A stretch of 41,780 nt of DNA from positions 1 through 41,780 of the IMG/VR virus record IMGVR_UViG_3300005915_000040; one strand, 5' to 3'. Every line of letters starts with the position of its first letter. Within the stretch, counting starts at the first letter, position 1. A program made the position numbers and the translations under genes. The notes under the pieces were generated by a model. That model worked only from the letters and a program-made list of their open reading frames with translations, was not told the DNA's origin and did not search any database. The stretch comes from a virus. This document shows positions 32,292 to 37,187 of this stretch, in pieces.

Positions 32292-32320
32292 TAAGTCATT
32301 GTGTATGCAGTACTTATAGA
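32292..32320 (+). promoter_or_regulatory. 29-bp dyad-symmetric repeat, copy 4
   Basis: Fourth copy, arms TAAGT and ACTTA. Partial right halves (AAAGTACTTATAGAA and AAAGCACTTATAGAA) also appear at 33337-33351 and 33802-33816, just before two of the small basic-peptide genes, which extends the motif into the small-gene region. Confidence 0.58.
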
Positions 32321-32329
32321 CGTACACTG

Positions 32330-32760
32330 TGTAAGGGCCTGTGAGGTGATTTAAGACGCTCTAAGGGTCAAGGGCGTATTGAATATAGGCTGTAGGGTGA
32401 AATGGTCACACAGTTGAACGTGTGGGCTCATATTTAGGTGCTTGTGGCGTGTTTTAGGTTTGCGTGAGATTTAATAAGGTTTGTGTGATGTTTGGTGGGA
32501 ATTTACGTGTAAAACGTGACGGTTGAAAAAATTTTGCAAAAATTGACGTGTTTTTTCTGGGTGCGCGTGTTTTGTAATTGGTTTTGAAACGTGCGCAGGT
32601 GTTCGTTGAAAACATTTACAACGCGAGTGTTTCGTTTCAAATGCGTTAAAGCGTAACAGCCTTTGTTAAAAAAGTTTCAACATTTGTGTTTAACCCAAGT
32701 GGTTTATATTAAACCACTTGGGTTAAAAACGTTAACGTTAAGCAAAAACTTTCAAAAGTT
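32330..32760 (+). other. GT-rich, palindrome-dense non-coding region, possible replication origin
   Basis: About 32340-32640 is strongly G- and T-biased on the + strand with many GTG/TTTG runs and no supported ORF. It is followed by an 18-bp perfect hairpin (32689-32727), a 12-bp palindrome AACGTTAACGTT (32728-32739) and a further AAACTTT/AAAGTTT repeat near 32746-32761. Lying between the polymerase gene and the next promoter, this fits an origin or packaging/recombination site. That is inference from composition; no known initiator box is recognised. Confidence 0.4.
32689..32727 (+). repeat. 39-bp near-perfect palindrome (18-bp stem, 3-nt loop)
   Basis: The arm TTTAACCCAAGTGGTTTA and its complement are separated by TAT. 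No T run follows on either strand, so it is not a plain terminator. Cruciform-forming potential next to the GT-rich stretch suggests a binding site or origin component. Confidence 0.7.
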
Positions 32761-32773
32761 TACTGGATTTATG

Positions 32774-32802
32774 TTGACCATTAACCGATAAGTGATTATA
32801 GT
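32774..32802 (+). promoter_or_regulatory. Strong sigma-70-like promoter of the small-gene region
   Basis: TTGACC at 32774-32779 and TATAGT at 32797-32802 are separated by exactly 17 bases, each five of six to consensus. Transcription would start near 32809 and run through the first ribozyme-like element (32975-33045) into the chain of small genes. Confidence 0.68.
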
Positions 32803-32974
32803 TTCATTAGATTGAAAACTGAATAAACAATGTAGGACGCCTGGACGGGCAAATTTTTGGAGCATCTTTGAAAAGTTAATAATATGGAGCTAGGACGAAG
32901 CTCGAAACAAAATTGGAAACTGGTGCTGATTCTGATCGACCAGAACACAAAATTAACGTCGGAGTAAAAATAAA

Positions 32975-33045
32975 GTCGAAACGCTGAAACATTGTTTCAG
33001 CGTCGTGATTGGGTTAACCGCCAACGCTTGAATAAGACAGGTTGA
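32975..33045 (+). ncRNA. Degenerate hammerhead-like RNA (element 0)
   Basis: It has the same order as the three elements downstream: GTC arm (32975-32977) then GAAA; stem III ACGCTGAAAC/GTTTCAGCGT (32981-33003); GUC triplet ending at 33004; a stem I of GTG-bulge-TTGG with CCAACGC; then TTGAATAA where CUGAUGA is expected, GAC to close stem II, and GGTTGA (33040-33045) pairing with loop I TTAACC (33014-33019). The core differs at essential positions, so cleavage is doubtful; it may be a decayed or repurposed copy. Confidence 0.5.
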
Positions 33046-33067
33046 ACTTTTCATAGGAGATTGAAAA

Positions 33068-33325
33068 ATGAAACTGACTCAAGAACAAATCAACGAAAGC
33101 ATCAACGACGCAACAGAGGCGCTGCTGAGCAACGGAAGAAAAAACACAGCTATAGTTTACCCTCAAGGATTTGTTGCAAACGCATACAGATATGCAGCGC
33201 CAGCGACACGAATTGTCGTCCAAAGAATTGGAATGGGAAAATTTGTATCACGTACCGAAGGGTACGACAGGAAACGATCATACGGAAAAGGTAGATATAT
33301 CACTCTTTGGAATCAGCTAAGATAG
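33068..33325 (+). CDS. Small basic protein of unknown function
   Basis: An 85-residue protein starting MKLTQEQINESINDATEAL, with TAGGAGA at 33054-33060 within a leader motif (CATAGGAGATTGAAA) that recurs before two later genes. A helical N-terminus is followed by a basic, Tyr/Arg-rich C-terminal half (YDRKRSYGKGRYITLW). No family recognised. It is the first coding gene after the promoter at 32774. Confidence 0.55.
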   Translation: MKLTQEQINESINDATEALLSNGRKNTAIVYPQGFVANAYRYAAPATRIVVQRIGMGKFVSRTEGYDRKRSYGKGRYITLWNQLR

Positions 33326-33367
33326 CTGATAGTTAAAGTACTTATAGAACGAATTAAGGAATCGAAA

Positions 33368-33469
33368 ATGAGACGCGGACTTGTAGAAATGGAACGTCGG
33401 GCGAATATCAAAATTCGCGTGAACCACTGTAATTTGTTTAAACGTTTAATGCTTAGTTTTGCATCGTAA
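33368..33469 (+). CDS. Tiny basic peptide, paralogue 1
   Basis: A 33-residue peptide, MRRGLVEMERRANIKIR..., ending FKRLMLSFAS, preceded by AAGGAA. Two more copies follow at 33828 and 34317, with the same plan: an Arg/Lys-rich start, RRAxIKIxxNxC, then an aromatic-basic end. Conservation of the protein while intervening DNA varies argues that it is translated. The combination of charge and amphipathic C-terminus could suit RNA, DNA or membrane binding; function unknown. Confidence 0.55.
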   Translation: MRRGLVEMERRANIKIRVNHCNLFKRLMLSFAS

Positions 33470-33489
33470 ATGGCCTCCTCCTTCTCAAA

Positions 33490-33515
33490 ACCCGCCGGTC
33501 AACGCGACGGAGGGT
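33490..33515 (+). promoter_or_regulatory. Leader hairpin with anti-Shine-Dalgarno tract (copy A)
   Basis: ACCC-G-CCG pairs with CGG-A-GGGT around GTCAACGCGA. Upstream, CCTCCTCCTT (33474-33483) is complementary to the downstream AGGAG (33541-33545) that serves the next gene, so this leader could mask the ribosome binding site. It resembles copy B, where the stem mismatch moves but base pairing is kept. Confidence 0.5.
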
Positions 33516-33553
33516 CATTTTACTTTGTTAACTTTTTCATAGGAGATTGAAAA

Positions 33554-33790
33554 ATGAAAACGATTGCAGAGAACATCGAAACACTTGAAAGATTGCTGAA
33601 AGAAGTAAATGATCACTGCATGTGTGCTTGGTTTGAATCAACGAGCGATGCTTACCAGGTTATTTATCCAATCGGGTATTTCCCGAACGGTGTACGATGC
33701 AATAAAGGAATGGGAAAAGCCAAAGCATTGAAACGGATTTTGTCAACTATGGAAAAGCACTGGCAAGAATCGTGCTGGTGGAATAATTAG
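33554..33790 (+). CDS. Small protein of unknown function
   Basis: A 78-residue protein starting MKTIAENIETLERLLKEVND, with AGGAG at 33541-33545. It has a helical N-terminus, then a C-x-C pair (HCMCAWF), an aromatic core (YQVIYPIGYFPNGVRC) and a Trp-rich end (KHWQESCWW). It shares the IYPIGYFPNG/IVYPQGFVANA turn with the protein at 33068 (both read as Y-P-x-G-[YF]-x-x-x), so the two may be distant relatives. No catalytic pattern. Confidence 0.55.
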   Translation: MKTIAENIETLERLLKEVNDHCMCAWFESTSDAYQVIYPIGYFPNGVRCNKGMGKAKALKRILSTMEKHWQESCWWNN

Positions 33791-33827
33791 AGTGAACATT
33801 AAAGCACTTATAGAACAGGAATCGAAA

Positions 33828-33977
33828 ATGAGACGCGGACTTAAATCAGGACTTAAATCAGGACTTAAATCAGGACTTAAATCAGGACTTGTAGAAATGG
33901 AACGTCGGGCGAATATCAAAATTCGTATGAATCATTGTAATTTGTTTAAACGTTTGATGCTTAGTTTTGCATCGTAA
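33828..33977 (+). CDS. Tiny basic peptide, paralogue 2, with LKSG repeat expansion
   Basis: A 49-residue version of the peptide at 33368. After MRRG, the 4-residue unit LKSG is repeated four times by exact 12-bp DNA repeats, before the common VEMERRANIKIR core. CAGGAA precedes the ATG at 33828; an upstream in-frame ATG at 33792 adds 12 residues but lacks a good ribosome site. The expansion adds four lysines, making the peptide more basic. Confidence 0.55.
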   Translation: MRRGLKSGLKSGLKSGLKSGLVEMERRANIKIRMNHCNLFKRLMLSFAS

Positions 33978-33997
33978 ATGGCCTCCTCCTTCTCAAA

Positions 33998-34023
33998 ACC
34001 CGACGGTCAACGCGACGGCGGGT
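33998..34023 (+). promoter_or_regulatory. Leader hairpin with anti-Shine-Dalgarno tract (copy B)
   Basis: ACCCG-A-CG pairs with CG-G-CGGGT around GTCAACGCGA. The pyrimidine tract CCTCCTCCTT upstream (about 33982-33991) again can pair with AGGAG at 34049-34053. Compared with copy A, base changes in the stem keep it paired. Confidence 0.5.
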
Positions 34024-34059
34024 CATTTTACTTTGTTAACTTTTTCATAGGAGATTGAA

Positions 34060-34272
34060 ATGTCTATAGTAGAATTAGATACAGTTGGTCCGAGTGATGA
34101 AGACTTTGTTAGGTTCTTAAAAAGCAATCATATTAAAATGACTGTGGTTGATCCGCACGGTCCTGGTGGTGGTTTTCTAGTTTGTTCTTATTACGCTGAA
34201 CGAGTGAAGCTTGAAGCATTAATCCTTGAGTGGTGGGATGATGATGGTTTGTTCAAGTATATTGTTGATTGA
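34060..34272 (+). CDS. Small acidic protein of unknown function
   Basis: A 70-residue protein starting MSIVELDTVGPSDEDF, with AGGAGATTG just upstream. It is acidic with a compact beta-alpha look (IKMTVVDPHGPGGGFLVCSYYAE, ALILEWWDDDGLF). No family recognised. It follows copy B of the duplicated leader. Confidence 0.5.
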   Translation: MSIVELDTVGPSDEDFVRFLKSNHIKMTVVDPHGPGGGFLVCSYYAERVKLEALILEWWDDDGLFKYIVD

Positions 34273-34316
34273 GCGTAGTTTAAAGTATTTTATAGAACGT
34301 AGTAAAAGGAGAAAAC

Positions 34317-34424
34317 ATGAGACGAAAGCAAGGTATCAACGAAATGTATCGTAGAGCTTCAATTAAAATTCAAATGAATCGCTGCAGTTGGTTGAAACGA
34401 GTTTTATTAAGCTTTACACTTTAA
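34317..34424 (+). CDS. Tiny basic peptide, paralogue 3
   Basis: A 35-residue peptide MRRKQGINEMYRRASIKIQ..., the diverged third copy of the peptides at 33368 and 33828 (RRAxIKIQMNRCSWLKR, ending LLSFTL). AAAAGGAG precedes the ATG. Its TAA stop (34422-34424) is also the first base of the stem II arm of hammerhead element 1, so coding and ribozyme abut. Confidence 0.55.
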   Translation: MRRKQGINEMYRRASIKIQMNRCSWLKRVLLSFTL

Positions 34425-34531
34425 TCGAAACGCCCAGCACTCTCCTTCACATGACGTGCTGATCCGCCTCACATTTCATGCTGCTGGGCGTCTTAATAGG
34501 ATGGCTACCTATTAACTGATGAGATAAGCCA
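34424..34531 (+). ncRNA. Type II hammerhead ribozyme-like RNA (element 1)
   Basis: Order in RNA: ATC, GAAA (34427-34430), stem III ACGCCCAGCA paired to TGCTGGGCGT (ending 34491), GUC with predicted cleavage after C34492, stem I TTAATAGG/CCTATTAA (34493-34500 and 34508-34515) closed by loop ATGGCTA, then the intact core CTGATGA (34516-34522) and GAT that pairs with the initial ATC to close short stem II. Loop I TGGCT (34502-34506) also pairs with AGCCA (34527-34531). All core residues of a natural hammerhead are present. An alternative CAGCAC/GTGCTG pairing inside stem III could compete. Confidence 0.85.
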
Positions 34532-34558
34532 CTAACATCTTTCTAAGGAGATAGTACT

Positions 34559-34996
34559 ATGGCAAAGAAATCGAAAAAAGTTGCATCAAAAAAGACTACG
34601 AAAAAAGTCACCGTTGATTTTCGGGATGCTAATTTGCGAGGCGCTGATTTGCGAGGTGCTGAAATGGTAGCAATTGGTGCTGAAATCAATGCTGAAGATG
34701 TTACAGTTAAAAGTGTTCTCAACGCTATATCCTGGCTTCAGTCGATTAATCATGATGAATTAACCGGTTCATTAGAAAAGTTAGGTCAGCCGATTAACGT
34801 TAGTATGAGTCGACTTGAGTCACTTGCTAAACGGATAAGTAAAGCAATCTGTTACGATGAAACAAAAGTAGCGCGTGAAGCGGTTAAAATAGAGCGTGAA
34901 GCTTTGAAGACAACTCGTCGGCGAAGAATCGTTAAAAAGAAAAGAGAACAACTAGCATCACTTCAAGCTCAAATCGATGAACTTGAAGCTGAGTAA
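34559..34996 (+). CDS. Basic protein with pentapeptide-like start and C-terminal coiled coil
   Basis: A 145-residue protein starting MAKKSKKVASKKTTKK, with AAGGAGA at 34545-34551. After the Lys-rich tail, FRDANLRGADLRGAEM contains two to three A(N/D)LRG units resembling pentapeptide repeats. The rest is helical, ending in a charged coiled coil (RRRIVKKKREQLASLQAQIDEL). Such proteins could be DNA-binding or scaffold-like, but I cannot assign a family. Its leader contains hammerhead element 1; a strong terminator follows. Confidence 0.55.
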   Translation: MAKKSKKVASKKTTKKVTVDFRDANLRGADLRGAEMVAIGAEINAEDVTVKSVLNAISWLQSINHDELTGSLEKLGQPINVSMSRLESLAKRISKAICYDETKVAREAVKIEREALKTTRRRRIVKKKREQLASLQAQIDELEAE

Positions 34997-35014
34997 GCGC
35001 ATCACCCCTCCGAA

Positions 35015-35043
35015 CCTCGAGGCTTCGGCCTCGGGGTTTTATT
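35015..35043 (+). terminator. Rho-independent terminator
   Basis: CCTCGAGGC at 35015-35023, tetraloop TTCG, and GCCTCGGGG at 35028-35036 form a 9-bp GC-rich stem (one G-U), followed by TTTTATTT. This is the cleanest terminator in the window. It ends the unit containing the gene at 34559. Confidence 0.85.
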
Positions 35044-35076
35044 TAGAGGTTAACTTTTATTCTTAAGGAGAATAAC

Positions 35077-35214
35077 ATGGGATCAGCAAAGAGCAAACCG
35101 AAATTCACTGAGAATTACTGTAAATCAACGAAACGTTGCAGCTGCGGTTACAAGATCCGTGGTATGAATCATGAAGCTGGAAAGCATCATAAAATGGGAA
35201 GAAACCACAAATAA
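35077..35214 (+). CDS. Small Cys/His-rich basic peptide
   Basis: A 45-residue peptide starting MGSAKSKPKFTENYC, with AAGGAG upstream. It has a CSC pair after a preceding Cys, and a very His- and Lys-rich second half (GMNHEAGKHHKMGRNHK). The C-x-C and His pattern might bind zinc, but no standard finger is seen. It lies between the terminator and hammerhead element 2, whose ATC arm begins seven bases after its stop. Confidence 0.5.
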   Translation: MGSAKSKPKFTENYCKSTKRCSCGYKIRGMNHEAGKHHKMGRNHK

Positions 35215-35220
35215 ATCGAA

Positions 35221-35318
35221 ATCGAAACGCTCATCACCAATCCTCTCCATTTGACAATCAATAACTAAGTGATGAGCGTCTTAACTGGACGGCTACCAGT
35301 TAACTGATGAGATAAGCC
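35221..35318 (+). ncRNA. Type II hammerhead ribozyme-like RNA (element 2)
   Basis: ATC then GAAA (35224-35227); stem III ACGCTCATCAC (35227-35237) paired to GTGATGAGCGT (35269-35279); GUC with predicted cleavage after C35280; stem I TTAACTGG/CCAGTTAA around loop ACGGCTA; core CTGATGA (35304-35310); GAT closes stem II. Loop I GGCT (35291-35294) pairs with AGCC (35315-35318). Compared with element 1, stems I and III have many changes that preserve pairing, so the structure is under selection. It precedes the PEP-CTERM-like gene. Confidence 0.87.
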
Positions 35319-35346
35319 ACTAATTCTATTTAAGGAGATTTGCATC

Positions 35347-36006
35347 ATGAAACGCACAACCAAAATGACGATGGTAGTATTAGTTCTTCTAGATTGTATG
35401 TTAGGGGTGAGTTCAGCCGCGGTGTATGACTTTTCTGGAACTGTCTTAGGAATTGAAGATGCTGGAGGGTTGCTTGATGGATCAGTAATAAACGGATCTA
35501 CATTTAGTGGTTCTTATTCATTTGATCCTGGAGCTCCAGCTATTTTAGCAACGCCCCCTTTTGATACTTCATTCGCGAAGTATTCAAGCCCTGGAAGTTC
35601 AGTCGTAGGAACTGTCGGTAACTATACGATGATTAATGGACCGACCGAAATCTATATCTGTAATGATTTTGGAAGCTTAGAGCTTGACGGGTACGGCCTA
35701 AGTTCAAGTGCCAATAACACTTTCGTTAACGGCATAAGCACATTTATAAAAGTTGATTTTGTTTGGGGCTTAGAAGATAAGGGCGGATCAGTTTTTGATT
35801 CGCTTGATCTTCCTTTGTCTCCGCCCGATTTAAATGAGTTTGAATCAAACTACTTTTTGATCAGATTAGAAAATTCATGTGTTGATACTGCTTGCATCTA
35901 CGGAACAATGAACGCACTTACTCCAGTGCCTACTCCTTCAGCTATGATTCTTTGTAGTGTTGGAGTTGGGATCGCCGGGTGGGTGAAAAAACGTAAAATG
36001 ATTTAA
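35347..36006 (+). CDS. Secreted protein with PEP-CTERM-like sorting signal
   Basis: A 219-residue protein, AAGGAG at 35332-35337 before the ATG. Residues 1-25 are a Sec signal (MKRTTK, hydrophobic core, VSSAA). The mature part, beta-rich and Gly/Ser-rich, has no recognised domain. Residues 194-219 have VPTPSA, a hydrophobic segment of about 13 residues, and the basic end KKRK, matching the tripartite PEP-CTERM plan read by exosortase. The host would process it and place it at its surface. The stop codon (36004-36006) is also the first base of hammerhead element 3. Surface alteration or superinfection exclusion is possible; function unknown. Confidence 0.72.
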   Translation: MKRTTKMTMVVLVLLDCMLGVSSAAVYDFSGTVLGIEDAGGLLDGSVINGSTFSGSYSFDPGAPAILATPPFDTSFAKYSSPGSSVVGTVGNYTMINGPTEIYICNDFGSLELDGYGLSSSANNTFVNGISTFIKVDFVWGLEDKGGSVFDSLDLPLSPPDLNEFESNYFLIRLENSCVDTACIYGTMNALTPVPTPSAMILCSVGVGIAGWVKKRKMI

Positions 36007-36066
36007 GTCGAAACACTCGAAAGAGTGTCTACCAGATTAGCATACTAGTACCGATGAGACTGCTAA
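36006..36066 (+). ncRNA. Compact hammerhead ribozyme-like RNA (element 3)
   Basis: AGTC then GAAA; stem III ACACTC-GAAA-GAGTGT (36013-36028) with a tetraloop; GUC with predicted cleavage after C36029; stem I TACCAG/CTAGTA with one C-A mismatch; core CCGATGA (36051-36057), one difference from CTGATGA; GACT closes stem II against AGTC. Loop I TTAGC (36037-36041) pairs with GCTAA (36062-36066). Both helical arms covary with elements 1 and 2. The core change may slow cleavage. Confidence 0.72.
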
Positions 36067-36100
36067 GAATTTGTAGTATTACTTTATAGGAGATAGAACA

Positions 36101-36205
36101 ATGTTTAAAAAGGTTAGTGAAGTTGTATTAATTGTTGGAGTAGCGTGCACAATATATGGTGTGATGTTAACCACTGTGATTGTAGAATTAATTTTGAGGA
36201 GTTAG
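36101..36205 (+). CDS. Single-span membrane micropeptide
   Basis: A 34-residue peptide MFKKVSEVVLIVGVACTIY..., with TAGGAGA upstream. After a short basic start it has an uninterrupted hydrophobic helix of about 20 residues (VVLIVGVACTIYGVMLTTV) and a short end ELILRS. It is a likely inner-membrane peptide. A second tiny hydrophobic ORF follows. Roles such as lysis timing or toxin-type membrane effects are possible but not shown. Confidence 0.5.
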   Translation: MFKKVSEVVLIVGVACTIYGVMLTTVIVELILRS

Positions 36206-36206
36206 T

Positions 36207-36260
36207 ATGTGGAGAGAAATTCGGATTATAACGTTTTGGGCAATCATAGCACTAATGTAG
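36207..36260 (+). CDS. 17-residue hydrophobic micro-ORF
   Basis: MWREIRIITFWAIIALM follows one base after the previous stop, with GAGGAG directly before its ATG. It is mostly hydrophobic and could form a short membrane-associated helix. So short an ORF can be chance; the good ribosome site is the only support. Confidence 0.3.
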   Translation: MWREIRIITFWAIIALM

Positions 36261-36282
36261 TATAAAGCACAAGGGGTTTGTA

Positions 36283-36606
36283 ATGGCAAAAAAAGAGTTT
36301 AAGAAATCGAAAGCATTATATGCTGTTTCAATGCCTGAAGATTTTAATTTTGATGAGCATGCCGCGTTGAATCGTGAAGATTTTGAAAATGATGGTTTGT
36401 TCTTACAACATAAAGCGAAGCAATACAGATACCGTGCTTTAATGTTAGATGAAAGAGCAGATTTCTTTTTTAAATACGGTTCGAAAGCAACTGTTCGCAA
36501 AGCCGCGAAGCTAGTAGCTTTACTCGAAAAAATGAAAGCTCTTAAAAAGGAGCTTGTTCAGAAAGGAGTGCCTATTGACGGGATCATAGAGGGTAGCACA
36601 AAGTAG
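36283..36606 (+). CDS. Conserved small phage protein, MPEDF family, copy 1
   Basis: A 107-residue protein with AAGGGG upstream. It starts MAKKEFKKSKALYAV and has MPEDFNFDEHAALNREDF, then a helical, charged region (LQHKAKQYRYRALMLDERADFF), and a C-terminal LVALLEKMKALKKELVQKGVPID. The next gene repeats this plan, so the two are paralogues. The family has no function known to me; the helical middle looks like a coiled-coil pair. Confidence 0.62.
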   Translation: MAKKEFKKSKALYAVSMPEDFNFDEHAALNREDFENDGLFLQHKAKQYRYRALMLDERADFFFKYGSKATVRKAAKLVALLEKMKALKKELVQKGVPIDGIIEGSTK

Positions 36607-36673
36607 CAGTGTTTAAGACGCTCAAATAGTTTTAATTTGATGAACAGATCGACTAGTATTAAAGGATCCAAAA

Positions 36674-37096
36674 ATGGCAAAAGCAAAAGTAAAAGCACCG
36701 CAGCAAACCCAGAAAAAAGGAATCGTTAACGTTAAGCCCACACCTAAGAAAGTTCGTGAACAGAAGCCTGAATTCGAAGTACCTGAAGATTTGTTCACAG
36801 AAGCAATGCCAGAAGATTTCGAATTCGGTAAGTATAAACCACTTCGGAGATCTGACTTTGCACAGATATGGATGTACATCGAACATCGCGCTTTAGAGGC
36901 TGAGTTTAAAGCTGAGTTGCTTCATGCTGAAGCAGCACGCGTTAAGAAGCTTGGTTCTTCTGCTGACCGTAACAAGGCCAAACGTTATCTCAAGATGAGC
37001 GAGAAAATGGAAGAGCTGCGTAAACAACTTGAAGAAGCTGGTTTTGATACTGATACACTTTTGGAAGACGAAAAAGAAGAGGAAGATGGCAGCTAA
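36674..37096 (+). CDS. Conserved small phage protein, MPEDF family, copy 2
   Basis: A 140-residue paralogue of the previous gene. It has a longer, basic Lys/Pro/Gln-rich start (MAKAKVKAPQQTQKK), then AMPEDFEFGKYKPLRRSDF, a helical region (YIEHRALEAEFKAELLHAEA) and an acidic tail (DTLLEDEKEEEDGS). A moderately good AAAGGATCC precedes the ATG. The charge of the two ends differs from copy 1, suggesting divergence in partner binding. Confidence 0.62.
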   Translation: MAKAKVKAPQQTQKKGIVNVKPTPKKVREQKPEFEVPEDLFTEAMPEDFEFGKYKPLRRSDFAQIWMYIEHRALEAEFKAELLHAEAARVKKLGSSADRNKAKRYLKMSEKMEELRKQLEEAGFDTDTLLEDEKEEEDGS

Positions 37097-37138
37097 CGCA
37101 TCATACTGGAATAGACACTAAGACGTGAGTTATGTAAT

Positions 37139-37175
37139 CCGACGGCAGGATCACTCACTGCCGTCGGTTTCATTT
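37139..37175 (+). terminator. Hairpin terminator candidate
   Basis: CCGACGGCAG (37139-37148) pairs perfectly with CTGCCGTCGG (37158-37167) around GATCACTCA, a 10-bp GC-rich stem, followed by TTTCATTT. The T run is interrupted, so termination could be partial. The next gene's leader begins at once with TAGGAG at 37178-37183. Confidence 0.65.
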
Positions 37176-37187
37176 ATAGGAGATAAA

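Larger units (their letters stand above)
33333..33556 (+). repeat. Segmental duplication, copy A
   Basis: This 224-bp block (a half-site like TTAAAGTACTTATAGAAC, a tiny basic-peptide gene, a GC-rich hairpin and the leader CATAGGAGATTGAAA) recurs almost base for base at 33799-34062. The copies differ mainly by a 48-bp (4 x 12) expansion in copy B and two small deletions. Differences inside the hairpin stem are concentrated at one paired position. Confidence 0.85.
33799..34062 (+). repeat. Segmental duplication, copy B
   Basis: Near-identical copy of 33333-33556 as described there. It carries four extra tandem copies of the 12-bp unit GGACTTAAATCA within the peptide gene. Confidence 0.85.

Noticed and set aside
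32340-32400. ACGCTC...GGGCGTA as a hammerhead stem III
   Set aside because: Only four to five pairs form, and no CUGAUGA-like core or stem I is found downstream.
32689-32727. Rho-independent terminator
   Set aside because: The long stem is not followed by a T tract on either strand, so it fits a binding or cruciform site better.
33481-33545. GC-rich hairpin with GGGTC as a hammerhead stem III
   Set aside because: AAAAC replaces GAAAC and no stem I or CUGAUGA-like core follows in either copy, so it is treated as a leader hairpin only.
36607-36680. Possible fifth hammerhead (TTTAAGACGCTC... TTTGATGAAC)
   Set aside because: It has a core-like TTGATGA and a CAAAT/ATTTG pairing, but no GAAA, no stem III and no NUH triplet in the right place.
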